63,101 bases of DNA from Fibrobacter sp. (GTDB lineage Bacteria; Fibrobacterota; Fibrobacteria; Fibrobacterales; Fibrobacteraceae). Positions 37,763-47,236 of this stretch are shown here, in pieces. Every line of letters begins with the position of its first letter. The stretch's first letter is position 1. The stretch lies in the NCBI GenBank assembly GCA_016285835.1, contig JAEERM010000008.1:1-63101 (forward strand). Reading direction: 5' to 3'. The notes below the pieces were generated by a model. The model was not told where the DNA came from and searched no databases. It worked only from the letters and a program-made list of their open reading frames with translations. Position numbers and translations under genes: made by a program.

Positions 37763-38206
37763 TTACTTCTTGAGCAGGTCGCGGATTTCCGTGAGGAGCT
37801 TTTCCTCGGCGGTTGGCTCTGGAGGTGCCGGAGGTGCTGCCGGGGCTTCTTCTTCCTTCTTGCGCATGTTCTGCATGAACCCGAGGAACTTCTTCATGAC
37901 GAGGAAGACCACGATAGCGACGATGAGGAAGTCGACGATGCCGCCGATGAAGCTGCCGTACGGGATGGTCACGCCTTCGGCGGTGGTGAATGCGAGGGCC
38001 TTGAGTCCTTCGCCCGCGTCCTTTGCGCCGCACATGGCGATGATGGCGGTGACGCTGGGCATCACGATGTCGCTGACGAAACTGGAGACGATTTTACCGA
38101 ACGCGCCGCCGATGATAACACCGATGGCCATGTCGACGATGTTGCCCTTGAACGCGAAGGCCTTGAACTCTTCGAGCAGGGATGATGCTTTTCCTTTGAT
38201 ACCCAT
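37763..38206 (-). CDS. mscL: Large-conductance mechanosensitive channel MscL
   Basis: 147 residues. [39 protein letters not shown] is the conserved first helix and pore region; [21 protein letters not shown] the second. The C-terminal tail contains a Pro/Ala/Glu-rich linker ([11 protein letters not shown]) before the cytoplasmic helix [11 protein letters not shown]. It releases osmolytes on hypo-osmotic shock. A single gene with its own terminator. Confidence 0.95.
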   Translation of the reverse strand: MGIKGKASSLLEEFKAFAFKGNIVDMAIGVIIGGAFGKIVSSFVSDIVMPSVTAIIAMCGAKDAGEGLKALAFTTAEGVTIPYGSFIGGIVDFLIVAIVVFLVMKKFLGFMQNMRKKEEEAPAAPPAPPEPTAEEKLLTEIRDLLKK

Positions 38207-38289
38207 GAAGGCTCCTTTGTTGGTTGTTGTGATAAAAAAATAGCATAACTGCCCTGCGTGGCAACTCGGATTTCTAAATTTGGCTCGCT

Positions 38290-39159
38290 ATGTCATGGTT
38301 GATTTTGGCTCTGGCTTCGGCCATTTTTTTGGGTTTTTACGACCTTTCCAAGAAGGCTTCTGTCCAAGGTAACGCTGTCCGCCCAGTGCTTTTTGCCTGC
38401 AGCGCCTTCTATGCGCTTTTCATGTGCCCCCTGCTCGTGACCGGGGCCTGTGGTAGCATCTCGGCGCAAGGGCATTTGTTCCTAATGGGCAAGGCGGTCA
38501 TTGTCGGCGGGAGCTGGATCCTTACATACAACGCGCTCGCGCATTTGCCGTTGAGTATTGCGACGACCATCCGTGCCTGCGCGCCCGTCTTCACTATCCT
38601 GATTGCTGTGAGCCTGATGGGGGAACGCCCCATGGTGTTGCAGTGGCTCGGTGTCGCCATTTGCGTTTGCTCGTATATCGCCTTGAGCCTCGCCGGTCGC
38701 AAGGAGATGGGGCATTTCTTCAGCAACGGCTGGGTCGTGATGATGGTCCTGGGTACGCTCCTGGCCGCTTGCAGTGGTATCTACGACAAGTTCATTTTCC
38801 AGAGGATGCATTTTGAGCCGCTGGTCGTGCAGGCCTGGTTCAGCGTGTACATGGCTGCCTTCCAGTTTATCATCTGCGCCGTGACGTGGTTCCCGCACCG
38901 CAAGCAGACGACGCCGTTCCGGTTCCGCTGGACTTTCCTCTTGGTCGCGGTCCTCCTTATCGTGGCCGACCGCTGCTATTTCCTTGCAGTGAGCGACCAG
39001 GATGCCCTGATATCGATTATTACCGTTTTTCGCCGTTCTAGCGTGCTTGTCGGCTTTGTCGCGGGACTCCTCATATACAAAGAACGCAAAAGCAAGCTCA
39101 AATGGGCTGCATTATTTGGAATAATTTTGGGAATATGCTTGATTGCGCTCGGAAAATAG
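38290..39159 (+). CDS. EamA-family (DMT) transporter
   Basis: 289 residues, ten membrane helices in two five-helix halves, the second EamA half around GVAICVCSYIALSLAGR onward. No soluble domain. Substrates of the family are metabolites or amino acids; none can be assigned. The coaE gene begins 14 nt after the stop, so they share a transcript. Confidence 0.85.
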   Translation: MSWLILALASAIFLGFYDLSKKASVQGNAVRPVLFACSAFYALFMCPLLVTGACGSISAQGHLFLMGKAVIVGGSWILTYNALAHLPLSIATTIRACAPVFTILIAVSLMGERPMVLQWLGVAICVCSYIALSLAGRKEMGHFFSNGWVVMMVLGTLLAACSGIYDKFIFQRMHFEPLVVQAWFSVYMAAFQFIICAVTWFPHRKQTTPFRFRWTFLLVAVLLIVADRCYFLAVSDQDALISIITVFRRSSVLVGFVAGLLIYKERKSKLKWAALFGIILGICLIALGK

Positions 39160-39173
39160 TATAGTTTAATAGT

Positions 39174-39761
39174 ATGCGCAAGATAGGTATTGTTGGTTCC
39201 ATCGGAGCGGGCAAGTCTTTCGTGGGCACGCTGTTGCGTGACCGCGGTTTCCGTGTCATGGATGCCGACGAAGTCGTACACGAACTCTATCGTACGTCGA
39301 ACGACCTGCGTGCAGTCATCCGCTGCGCGTTTGGCCCGTATTGCCTCACGCAAGACGGCGTGAACCGTGAATTCTTTGCCGACCTTATCTTCAGGGACAG
39401 CGATGCCCGGCGCCGTCTGGAATCGCTCGTCTACCCGTACTTGACTCAGGCGGTGCTAGACTTTTTCGAAGAGCCGGAGCGCCCCAGCGAACGCGGTATC
39501 CGCTTCTTTTCTGCAGCGTTGCTTGACCGGGTTCCCGAAATCGTCAAGGTCCTGGATGAAATTTGGGCTGTCACGGCTCCAGAAGATATCCGCTTGAAGA
39601 GGCTTGTGGCCCGTGGGCTTTCCGAAGACGATGCTCGCCGCCGCATGGAAACCCAACGCATGAACGCGCTGCCGTCGCACCCGAATATCCGCGTTGTTGA
39701 AAATGCCAGCGACGAAGGTGCCTTGTGGGCCCAGATTGCGGATATTTTGGGCAATGTGTGA
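39174..39761 (+). CDS. coaE: Dephospho-CoA kinase CoaE
   Basis: 195 residues with P-loop GSIGAGKS near the N-terminus, MDADEVVHELY (the family's D-A-D), and RLVARGLSEDDARRRMETQ in the lid region. Catalyses the last step of coenzyme A synthesis. Somewhat divergent in the middle (FEEPERPSERGIRFFSAALLD) but intact in the nucleotide site. Confidence 0.85.
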   Translation: MRKIGIVGSIGAGKSFVGTLLRDRGFRVMDADEVVHELYRTSNDLRAVIRCAFGPYCLTQDGVNREFFADLIFRDSDARRRLESLVYPYLTQAVLDFFEEPERPSERGIRFFSAALLDRVPEIVKVLDEIWAVTAPEDIRLKRLVARGLSEDDARRRMETQRMNALPSHPNIRVVENASDEGALWAQIADILGNV

Positions 39762-39917
39762 TGTAAATTATACTTTTTCATTCGAAAAGTTAAGCTAAAT
39801 CACGTGTTTAATACATATCAACACTTTTTTCCCTGAACTGTATCGTATTGGGGGGCGGGGGATGTATTTTGTGGGTGTACAGAATAGTTGTGTCTCCTCG
39901 AAAAAAGGCGGTTGGCT

Positions 39918-40004
39918 ATGGAATCGAAAAGAAAAATCGTGCTTGTGAAACAAATCGTTTTTTTTGCGATTCTTGCGACGGTCCTTGGGCTTATCTATGG
40001 CTAA
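39918..40004 (+). CDS. Candidate 28-residue membrane peptide
   Basis: ATG 39918 with an AAAGGCGG ribosome site; encodes a basic start (MESKRKIVLVK) then one hydrophobic helix (QIVFFAILATVLGLIYG) and stop at 40002-40004. A strong terminator follows at 40040. It fills a 400-bp gap between coaE and the next gene. Small single-helix peptides of this kind are real in many genomes; there is no homology support here. Confidence 0.45.
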   Translation: MESKRKIVLVKQIVFFAILATVLGLIYG

Positions 40005-40039
40005 AGGCTAGATTTCGCACGGATTATTGAAAAAAATGG

Positions 40040-40078
40040 ACCGATAAAGGCCTTTGCGGGTTTTTATCGGTTTTTTTT
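40040..40078 (+). terminator. Rho-independent terminator
   Basis: ACCGATAAA (40040-40048) pairs with TTTATCGGT (40063-40071), followed by a long T run. It closes the small-peptide transcript. Confidence 0.85.
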
Positions 40079-40166
40079 ATTTTATGCGTAAAGCGGTTGG
40101 CTGCAAAAGATATATATTATTGCAAGGTGTTTGGATTGTGCTAAAAAAGATAAAGGAATGATGAAG

Positions 40167-41195
40167 ATGCCTGTTGAATCCAGAATACTAGAACGAGCGG
40201 AACAATACATGCGCAAGCTTTCGCTCGGTGTGAACCCCTTGAACGAAGAAGCCCTGCCAGATAATGATATTTGTCGGCAGGAACGGATTAGCAAGTGTTT
40301 GGCTTATGTGGCGGACTTCTTGCAGCAGAAAATTGCCCCCAACCGGGAACCGCAGCCGCAAAAAAAGAAATCCAAGCGCGAATCCAAACAGCCCCGGAAG
40401 TTCGCAATTGCAGAACTCGCACTTTCTCCCGAAATGCTTTCGAAGTACGAGATGACAGAAGAACCGGTCTCATTGTCCGGATTTGTCCGTAGGCTCAATG
40501 CTCTCCTTCCCGAAGGCAGCGGTATGATTCCCCTGATTTATTCCGACGTGGCCGAGATTCTCACGCGTGAAGGCGTGCTCTTGAAGGAGCCCGGCGAAAA
40601 AGGAAAGGATATGAATCTTCCTTCTCCGCACGGCGAAGAAATGGGTTTTATGCGGGCCGAGGCCGATATCCGTGGGCACCATGCCGTGTACACGAAGTGC
40701 GACGCGGCGGCACAGAAATTCATCCTTGAAAAAATTCAGGATTGCGTGGCCCTGGCGAACGAGCGTTTCGCAAAGTACCAGGCGCAGGATGCCGCGCGGG
40801 AAAATGCTGGAGAAACAGCCACTGGCGAAAAGACCTCTCGTTCGGTTAAGGAACGATTCCACCTGACAGAAGCGGAACTGGCTAAATATCCTGCCGACGA
40901 CGCTCCCGTGCCGGTGAGCGAGATTGCCCGCCGTCTGAACGACTTGCTTGCTCCGGATGCAAACATCGAAAAGCTCTATTTCAAAAGCGTCCTCGACTGG
41001 TTCGTTGCGCAAGGGCTCCTTGAATCGAAAACGGATGCTGTCGGCAAGACATTTTTTTATCCGACAGAAGCGGGATTTGCTGCGGGTATTGTCACGGAAC
41101 AGCGCATTGGCAAGAACGGCAAAAACTTTGATGCGGTGCTCTATGGCCCCGCTGCGCAGAAACTCGTCCTCGAGCACGTGAACGAACTGGGCTAA
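40167..41195 (+). CDS. Hypothetical protein with an internal tandem domain duplication
   Basis: 342 residues from ATG 40167 (AAGGA 9 nt before; ATG 40158 and 40161 also in frame). Two related blocks: SPEMLSKYEMTEEPVSLSGF then VRRLNALLPEGSGM; and LTEAELAKYPADDAPVPVSE then IARRLNDLLAPDAN. Each is followed by an end such as EGVLLKEPGEKGK or QGLLESKTDAVGK. Each may be a winged-helix-like module. Terminator at 41244. Function unknown. Confidence 0.6.
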   Translation: MPVESRILERAEQYMRKLSLGVNPLNEEALPDNDICRQERISKCLAYVADFLQQKIAPNREPQPQKKKSKRESKQPRKFAIAELALSPEMLSKYEMTEEPVSLSGFVRRLNALLPEGSGMIPLIYSDVAEILTREGVLLKEPGEKGKDMNLPSPHGEEMGFMRAEADIRGHHAVYTKCDAAAQKFILEKIQDCVALANERFAKYQAQDAARENAGETATGEKTSRSVKERFHLTEAELAKYPADDAPVPVSEIARRLNDLLAPDANIEKLYFKSVLDWFVAQGLLESKTDAVGKTFFYPTEAGFAAGIVTEQRIGKNGKNFDAVLYGPAAQKLVLEHVNELG

Positions 41196-41243
41196 CCCCT
41201 AGTTGCCCGAGGCCGCTGCCGCTCGGCGCACGAACAACATGAA

Positions 41244-41273
41244 AAAAGGGAGTTCCATACGGAACTCCCTTTT
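41244..41273. terminator. Bidirectional terminator
   Basis: 13-bp stem AAAAGGGAGTTCC/GGAACTCCCTTTT with loop ATAC, flanked by A and T runs. Lies between convergent genes and can serve both. Confidence 0.9.
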
Positions 41274-41298
41274 ATTTTAGGAGAGAGGATGTATTAAA

Positions 41299-42747
41299 CT
41301 ACTTGATGCTGACCGTCTTGGCCTTGTTGCCGATACGGACGATATATACACCTTTGGCGCCGGAGTACACCTTTTGCAGGCAGCCGATGCCCTTGGTGGT
41401 GCGGACAACGTGGCCGAGGCTGTTGAACACGGTGATGTTCTGGCCCTGGGCGTTGATGACCGTGATGTAGCCGCTGGCATCGACGTATGCAGAGGCGGGG
41501 TTGGCGTCAAACGCGCTTGCCACAATGGCGTCAGGACCGCTGCTGGAACTGCTGGGTGAACTAGTGATGCCCTGCGAAGAAGAAGATGGTGCTGCCGGAC
41601 CTGCGCTGGAAGAGGAACTGCCGTGGTGGCTGCCATGATGGTGACTGGAAGAAGACGAATCGCCCGTGCCGGGGTTCGATGAACTGGAAACGGTGCCACT
41701 GGAGCTGGAAACCGGATTATCCGAAGAACTCGGAGTCGGGCCAGTGCCACCTTCGGCAGAGATGACGATGTCGCCTGCGTTCGGCACTGCGTCGAAGTAG
41801 ACATAGCCGCCGTCAATCTTGGATTCGAGCTTGGCGCCCGCCTGCGTCACTTCGGCCTTGGAGCCGTCGTACTTGACGCGGATGGAAAGCGGGTAGTCGT
41901 AGTCCGAAACATTGTCCTTGATGCTGTGGGTCAGCTTGACGGTGATGGTGCCGCTGCCGCTGGCTTCAATCTTGGCTGCCTTGCGTTCCTTGATGTACAT
42001 GCCGACGTGGCCCATCGGAGCCACCCAGACGTCCTTTTCGTTCTGGTTTGCCCACTGGAGCGCACCTGCAATGTCATTGAGGTTTGTCGGCGAGTAGCTG
42101 GCATTACCGTTGTTCTTGCCTTGGAGACCGTGCGTAAGGAATGCAACCCAACCACCGCTCTGGAGAGCCTTTTGCATGTTGCCCTTGAAATCGCTTGTGC
42201 CTTCTGAACCTGTCATGATGGCCGGAACCGCCGCCCAGTTGTTCGGACCGTCCTTGCCCATGACGTCGGAACCGCCGCTCCAGCTTGCGTTGCAGATTCG
42301 GCCGACGACATAGTTCTGCAGAACCTGTCCGTCACCGGGCGTTTTGCAGTTCGGGTAGGCAAGGGTGATGACGCCGTATTTTTGTTTGATCGACTGGTTG
42401 AGTTTCTGCTTTGACGAAGCGATTTCGTTTGCCGACATCGTTCCGCCAGGATGGGAATCGCTGTGGCTTGCGATTTCGTGGCCCTTGTCTGCCAATCCCT
42501 GGAAACCGTTCGTGCCCCAGTTTGTAACCAGGTTGAAGGTGGCCCTGTAGCCGTATTTGTCAAATTCGGGGGCTGCATCGCTCACTTGGCTCGGGGCGTT
42601 GTCATCGAATGTGAAGGAAACCGCGCACTTGCGGAAGCCTGCCCAGGTGCCGATTTCGGCTGTCTGGGCGAAAGTTGCCGTGGCGGCGAACAGGCCTGCT
42701 GCGCCGATAACCACTGCGGGAGATATTGCAATTTTTTTATAATCCAT
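41299..42747 (-). CDS. Secreted polysaccharide deacetylase (CE4/NodB-like) with C-terminal sorting domain
   Basis: 482 residues from ATG 42747 (AAAGGT 7 nt upstream). Signal peptide (LFAATATFAQ). NodB motifs: SFTFDDN (catalytic Asp-Asp) and HEIASHSDSH (metal-binding His pair). After about residue 330 follows a serine-rich linker with histidines (DSSSSSHHHGSHHG), then a C-terminal domain ending ITVFNSLGHVVRTTKG...GVYIVRIGNKAKTVSIK, typical of Fibrobacter-type secreted enzymes. Probably acts on acetylated xylan or other plant polysaccharide; the substrate is inferred. Confidence 0.8.
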   Translation of the reverse strand: MDYKKIAISPAVVIGAAGLFAATATFAQTAEIGTWAGFRKCAVSFTFDDNAPSQVSDAAPEFDKYGYRATFNLVTNWGTNGFQGLADKGHEIASHSDSHPGGTMSANEIASSKQKLNQSIKQKYGVITLAYPNCKTPGDGQVLQNYVVGRICNASWSGGSDVMGKDGPNNWAAVPAIMTGSEGTSDFKGNMQKALQSGGWVAFLTHGLQGKNNGNASYSPTNLNDIAGALQWANQNEKDVWVAPMGHVGMYIKERKAAKIEASGSGTITVKLTHSIKDNVSDYDYPLSIRVKYDGSKAEVTQAGAKLESKIDGGYVYFDAVPNAGDIVISAEGGTGPTPSSSDNPVSSSSGTVSSSSNPGTGDSSSSSHHHGSHHGSSSSSAGPAAPSSSSQGITSSPSSSSSGPDAIVASAFDANPASAYVDASGYITVINAQGQNITVFNSLGHVVRTTKGIGCLQKVYSGAKGVYIVRIGNKAKTVSIK

Positions 42748-42998
42748 AACCATACCTTTAAGGTTTACCCAAATTCGGAGAATTTGGAATCCATAACACT
42801 AATATAAATATATTCTCGATATATTATAAATGTTATTGTGGGGTGTTCAATCTGTTGTATTTGCGTGCAACAAGTGTAAAATCGGAATGCGAAAAAGGAA
42901 AAAAGAGAGCGAAAAAACGCCCTGTAGTGCAAAAAATTGTTTACACTTAAAGAAGAATGGGCAAAAGACGATGAAAACTAAAAACTATATTTGCGGTT
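42748..42998. other. AT-rich intergenic region between divergent genes
   Basis: 250 bp, holding the promoters of both neighbours. AT-rich at 42790-42835 (AATATATTCTCGATATATT, an imperfect palindrome). No convincing gene; the plus-strand frame here (42830-43021) has no ribosome site and overlaps the next gene. Confidence 0.4.
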
Positions 42999-44144
42999 GT
43001 GAAATCAAGAGAGCTTTTTAAATCCCTGGTAAATCCGATTGTCGATTCGGTTTATACGTCGGATGAGTATCCTGCCTTGGCCCTGTACGAATACGAATGG
43101 GCGCAGACGCAACCTTTTGACGGTTTGCGGGTGCTGGCAGCGACGCCGGTCTTTAGGAATTCGCTCTTGCAGTACCGGGCTCTTATTGCGGGCGGTGCCG
43201 AACTTGTCGTGGGAATCGGCGGGGCAGAAAACGGCGCGACGATGCCTTGCGACGACGGTGTGGTGCGCCTGTTGCGTGAAAGTGGAATCCAGGTCATTGG
43301 GTTACAAGATGCACTTGACGCGGAAGCGGAGGGGCACGGCTTTGATTTGATTCTCGACTGTGCGGGCCAGTTTTCGGCTTGCCATCCGCGGTTCGGGTTT
43401 GTGGAACTCACGCGGAGCGGCGTGCAGTTTTACGAGAAGTGCGAGCATCCGGTTTATGTGGCCGACAGCGGAATCGTGAAACGCATCGAGACTTGCCTCG
43501 GGACGGGGGAAGGCTACGTGCGGGCGCTTGCCCAGCTCGGGTACGATTTTGGTTCAGATGCCGGTAAAAAGTTTGTCGTGTTCGGGAGCGGAAAAGTGGG
43601 GCAGGGAATCGTGCTGCAACTTTTGCGCTGCGGTGCTAGCGTGCAAGTGGTGACGGACTGTTCGCGCGGCTCTAACCCGTTCCTCGATGCAAACGATGTG
43701 CCGGTTACAGATTGTAACGACCTTGATGCAGTTGCCGCACTTGTGCGCGATGCCGATTTTGTGGTGACGGCGACCGGTGTGAAGGGCGCACTCGACCGTC
43801 CGCAAATCGTGGAAGCCCTGCTCGCCTCGAATGCCGTGCTTGCCAACATGGGCGTGGAAGACGAATACGGACCAAGCATTCCGGCAACCCGCGTGCTCGC
43901 CGAAAAGAAACCGCTGAACTTTATCCTCGAAGAACCGACACACCTCAAGTATATCGATGCATCGCTCGCATTGCACGCCGCGCTCGGCGAACACCTCTTG
44001 CGCGAAGCCGCAGACGCAAATAAAAATGCGGGCCCAAATGTAGGTACAATAGACCCGCCAAGTGAATTGGAACAGCGCATCCTCTCGATGACCATGCAAG
44101 ATGGCCTCATCGGCCCCGAAATCGCCGAGATGATGGGGTGGTAA
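42999..44144 (+). CDS. S-adenosylhomocysteine hydrolase-like NAD-binding protein
   Basis: 381 residues from GTG 42999; no ATG start upstream in frame. LRVLAATPVFRNSLLQYRALIAGGAELVVGIGG resembles the substrate-side lobe of AdoHcy hydrolase, and KFVVFGSGKVGQGIVLQLLRCGASVQVVTD is a Rossmann NAD site. It is shorter than the usual 430-470 and lacks the recognisable H-x-T-E substrate block and C-terminal dimer tail. It may be a shortened paralogue with another role. No operon partners. Confidence 0.6.
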   Translation: MKSRELFKSLVNPIVDSVYTSDEYPALALYEYEWAQTQPFDGLRVLAATPVFRNSLLQYRALIAGGAELVVGIGGAENGATMPCDDGVVRLLRESGIQVIGLQDALDAEAEGHGFDLILDCAGQFSACHPRFGFVELTRSGVQFYEKCEHPVYVADSGIVKRIETCLGTGEGYVRALAQLGYDFGSDAGKKFVVFGSGKVGQGIVLQLLRCGASVQVVTDCSRGSNPFLDANDVPVTDCNDLDAVAALVRDADFVVTATGVKGALDRPQIVEALLASNAVLANMGVEDEYGPSIPATRVLAEKKPLNFILEEPTHLKYIDASLALHAALGEHLLREAADANKNAGPNVGTIDPPSELEQRILSMTMQDGLIGPEIAEMMGW

Positions 44145-44154
44145 TTTTGTATTA

Positions 44155-45588
44155 CTAATTCTTTTCGCTTTCGAGCTTGACGAAGAACTTCTTCGTCTCG
44201 CGGGCGACAATTCCACTTAGCAGAATGAGTGCCACGAGGTTCGGGAAAGCCATGAGCCCGTTGAAGATGTCGGCACTTGTCCACACTGCACTAACGGTGA
44301 GGTAGGGGCCGATGAATACGGCGGCCACGTACACCCAGCGGTAGGCGAGGATCGCCTTTTTCTTGCCGCGCCCGATGAGGTATTCCAGACAACGTTCGGA
44401 GTAGTAAGCCCAGCCGAGAACGGTGGTGAACGCGAAGAATACGAGTGCCACGGTGAGAATGTAGGGAGCAATGCAAGCGCCTGCCGGGAGGTTCGAAAGC
44501 CCGCGGGCAAACGCTTCCATAGTGATGTTTACGCCCTGGAGCCCAAGCTGCGGATCCCATGCGCCTGTCACCACGATAGCAAGGCCCGTCATGGAACAGA
44601 TGACAATCGTATCGATAAACGTGCCTGTCATGCACACGAGACCTTGACGCACAGGTTCTTTAGTCTTGGCCGCTGCCGCAGCGATAGGAGCGGAGCCGAG
44701 GCCCGCTTCGTTACTGAAAATGCCGCGGGCGATACCCTTCTGCATGGCAATGAAGATAGTGCCGACCACACCACCTGTGACGGCGCTCGGGTTGAATGCC
44801 GCGCGGATGATAACCTCGATGGCGCCAGAAAGTCTGGAGAAATTGAAACCGAGAATCAGGAGGCAGAAGAGAATATAGAAGATGGCCATGAACGGCACGA
44901 TATAGAGGGAAACCTTCGCGATGCGCTTGAGACCGCCGATGATGACGCATGCGGTGAAGCCCGCGCAGAGCAGGCCCGCAATAGCGGTGGAATATGAGAC
45001 GGAGTTCCCGCCGAGGTTCACGAATTCGCCCGTGGGGATGACTGTTGCAACAGCCGAGGTGATGCCGTTGACCTGCGTGATAGTGCCGATGCCGAGCAGG
45101 CCCGCGAGCACGCCGAAGCAGGCGAACAGAATGGCGAGCCACTTGAAGTTGAGCCCGAAGCGTTCCTTGATACCCGTTTCGATGTAGTAGAAGGGACCGC
45201 CCAAAACCTTGCCGTCGGTGTCGACCTTGCGGTACTTGACCGCGAGCAGGCCTTCGGCGTACTTGGTGGCCATGCCGAAGAAGGCGGCGACTTCCATCCA
45301 GAAGAGTGCGCCCGGGCCACCGGTGCCGATGGCGGTCGCGACACCCACGATGTTACCCGTGCCGACCGTTGCGGCGAGAGCGGTGCAGAGTGCGGCAAAA
45401 CTCGAAACTTCGCCTTCGCCTTCTTTTTCGCTGTGGAGCATGTAGCGCAGCGCGTTGGCGAGGTTTGTCACCTGCAAAACGCCGAGACGGCTCGTGAGCA
45501 GGATGCCTACGAAGAGGACGATGCCGATGAGGGGAATGCCCCACACGTAACCGTCTATGGAATCAAGAATGGAATTTAAAGTTTCCAT
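44155..45588 (-). CDS. Alanine/glycine:cation symporter (AGCS family)
   Basis: 477 residues, about eleven membrane helices. SSFAALCTALAATVGTGNIVGVATAIGTGGPGALFWME is the defining AGCS motif; GIARGIFSNEAGLGSAPIAAAAA the second. Imports alanine or glycine with Na+ or H+. Stands alone with its own upstream region. Confidence 0.9.
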   Translation of the reverse strand: METLNSILDSIDGYVWGIPLIGIVLFVGILLTSRLGVLQVTNLANALRYMLHSEKEGEGEVSSFAALCTALAATVGTGNIVGVATAIGTGGPGALFWMEVAAFFGMATKYAEGLLAVKYRKVDTDGKVLGGPFYYIETGIKERFGLNFKWLAILFACFGVLAGLLGIGTITQVNGITSAVATVIPTGEFVNLGGNSVSYSTAIAGLLCAGFTACVIIGGLKRIAKVSLYIVPFMAIFYILFCLLILGFNFSRLSGAIEVIIRAAFNPSAVTGGVVGTIFIAMQKGIARGIFSNEAGLGSAPIAAAAAKTKEPVRQGLVCMTGTFIDTIVICSMTGLAIVVTGAWDPQLGLQGVNITMEAFARGLSNLPAGACIAPYILTVALVFFAFTTVLGWAYYSERCLEYLIGRGKKKAILAYRWVYVAAVFIGPYLTVSAVWTSADIFNGLMAFPNLVALILLSGIVARETKKFFVKLESEKN

Positions 45589-45645
45589 GCAAAGCTCCTA
45601 AAATGGTTGGCGGTTTTAACTGACTGAATAAAGATAAAAATTTAT

Positions 45646-46434
45646 ATGAAAGGTCATGAAAAAACTTATATTGAAAGTATGATTGATATTTATGCTTTGG
45701 CTAAAAATCCGCTTGTATTCCAAAAACAGAGGACCATCACCTCGGCCTACATCGATGTGTCCGGGAAGATGGGCCTTGCGCAGACCGTGCTCATGGTTCA
45801 GGATAACATTACCGAGAATTTCGGTGCTATCAAGATGGACAATTTTGCGGTGAAAGAAATGGGCGGCTTTTGGGTAGTGTCCAGAGCGAAGTTTAAGTTC
45901 TTGAAACGCCCGTACTGGCGCGACAAGGTAGTCACGACATCGTTCCCGGCAGATAACCAGCTCATCCGTCTCAACGAGAACACGGCCATCACCACAGTCG
46001 AGGGCGAGCCCATCATTTTGGCCAAGCAAGAAATGTGCTGCCTAAGTTTCGATCGCCACCGCCCGATGCGCCTCTCGTCGGTGAACTTCCCGACAGAAGG
46101 TTTCCCGGAAGCGCTCATGACTAGCGATTTCGACCGCTTCAACGTAAAGCCCGAAGAGTATGTGGAGATTTACCAGCAGAAAGTGCTGCCGCAGCATATC
46201 GACATGTCGCACCACATGAACAACATAGAATATGTGAAACTCGCGTTGAACGTGTTCAGTGCTTCGGATTTGGAACTCTGCATTCCCTCGGCACTCGAAA
46301 TCCATTACCTGGGCGAATCGAAGGAAGGGCAGACCATGAGGGTGTTCCGCGCGAACCATAACGGAGCAACCTACATGCGAATCCTCGACGAAACCGACCG
46401 CCCCGTATTCGAAATGAAATTACGCATGATGTAG
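45646..46434 (+). CDS. Acyl-ACP thioesterase-like protein
   Basis: 262 residues in a double hot-dog layout. MGGFWVVSRAKFKFLKRPYWRDKVVTTSF and VLPQHIDMSHHMNNIEYVKLALNVF contain the His/Asn catalytic region of FatA/acyl-ACP thioesterases, which release fatty acids from ACP. Start ATG 45646 or 45679, both with weak ribosome sites. Lies alone before the toxin-antitoxin-like repeats. Confidence 0.8.
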   Translation: MKGHEKTYIESMIDIYALAKNPLVFQKQRTITSAYIDVSGKMGLAQTVLMVQDNITENFGAIKMDNFAVKEMGGFWVVSRAKFKFLKRPYWRDKVVTTSFPADNQLIRLNENTAITTVEGEPIILAKQEMCCLSFDRHRPMRLSSVNFPTEGFPEALMTSDFDRFNVKPEEYVEIYQQKVLPQHIDMSHHMNNIEYVKLALNVFSASDLELCIPSALEIHYLGESKEGQTMRVFRANHNGATYMRILDETDRPVFEMKLRMM

Positions 46435-46440
46435 GACCGC

Positions 46441-47001
46441 CTAGTTCGCGATATCCATCAAGTCGTAGTACATGAGCCGTGTGTGCGGGTCGTTGTCTTC
46501 GATGTTCATGAACCGGAAACCGTTCTTTTCGTAGAAGGGGATTGCGTCTAGGTATGCGTCCACTGTTAAGAAACGGCAGCCGGTCTTGTTTTCGGTGACG
46601 AACATCCACTTGATGTAATCCAGCACGGTGGTTCCAATTTGCTGACCTTTGGCGGATATGTCAACGCCTAGACGACACAACTTGACTGCTGGGTAACTTT
46701 TTAAGCGTTTTTCGTTTGGAAAACCCTGTTTCTTGCGAAAGCGATTAAATTCAGTCATGTCCTTGAAATCACTTGTGGCAATCTTGTCGTTCGCCAGACT
46801 GCAGTAAGCGTAGACCTTGCTTGCGTCGTTGGCGTTAACGCATGCATATGTAACGGCGATTAAGTGTTTTTGAAATGCCGATGCACGATTAAGGATAAAG
46901 TCGTTCAAATCTGCATCGCCACAGTCAAAGTGATTGACAGCCTTAGTGGGGCGTAACCTAACGAAATCTAAGTGTATTTTGCCTATACTGTTCTGAAGCA
47001 T
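46441..47001 (-). CDS. GNAT acetyltransferase, toxin-like (copy A)
   Basis: 186 residues. Opening FDCGDADLNDFILNRASAFQ is typical of GNAT toxins of the TacT/AtaT group; CRLGVDISAKGQQIGTTVLDYI holds the acetyl-CoA loop, and FLTVDAYLDAIPFYEKNGFRFM the C-terminal GNAT segment. GNAT toxins acetylate aminoacyl-tRNA in known cases. The start overlaps the partner gene by 19 nt. First of three related copies in tandem. Confidence 0.75.
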   Translation of the reverse strand: MLQNSIGKIHLDFVRLRPTKAVNHFDCGDADLNDFILNRASAFQKHLIAVTYACVNANDASKVYAYCSLANDKIATSDFKDMTEFNRFRKKQGFPNEKRLKSYPAVKLCRLGVDISAKGQQIGTTVLDYIKWMFVTENKTGCRFLTVDAYLDAIPFYEKNGFRFMNIEDNDPHTRLMYYDLMDIAN

Positions 47002-47201
47002 GGATCGTCACCTCCGTTAGCCTCTTCGCGTGCGCGCATTTTTGCCATGCCACGTTCGTAAGCTTTTTTCATAAGTTCGTAATTCCGCTGGATGCGTGCA
47101 CGAACTTCCGGAGGTTCCGGGTGCCGCTCTTCCATACGGGCTAAAAACCGGCGAGCGTCCTCGCCGAACAAAATCGGAGTCTCTCGAATTTCGCGAGCCA
47201 T
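46983..47201 (-). CDS. Putative antitoxin of GNAT copy A
   Basis: 72 residues, MAREIRETPILFGEDARRFLARMEERHPEPPEV then charged helices. AGAGGG ribosome site. It precedes and overlaps the GNAT gene, the usual antitoxin-toxin order. A near-identical protein is present in all three copies. DNA binding cannot be shown from sequence. Confidence 0.65.
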   Translation of the reverse strand: MAREIRETPILFGEDARRFLARMEERHPEPPEVRARIQRNYELMKKAYERGMAKMRAREEANGGDDPCFRTV

Positions 47202-47236
47202 GATCCCTCTTTTGTTAATTGTCCATATATCAATCA

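Noticed and set aside
41299..42747. Metal storage function from the His/Ser-rich stretch of the deacetylase
   Set aside because: The stretch lies in a linker between domains, a common feature of secreted enzymes of this kind.
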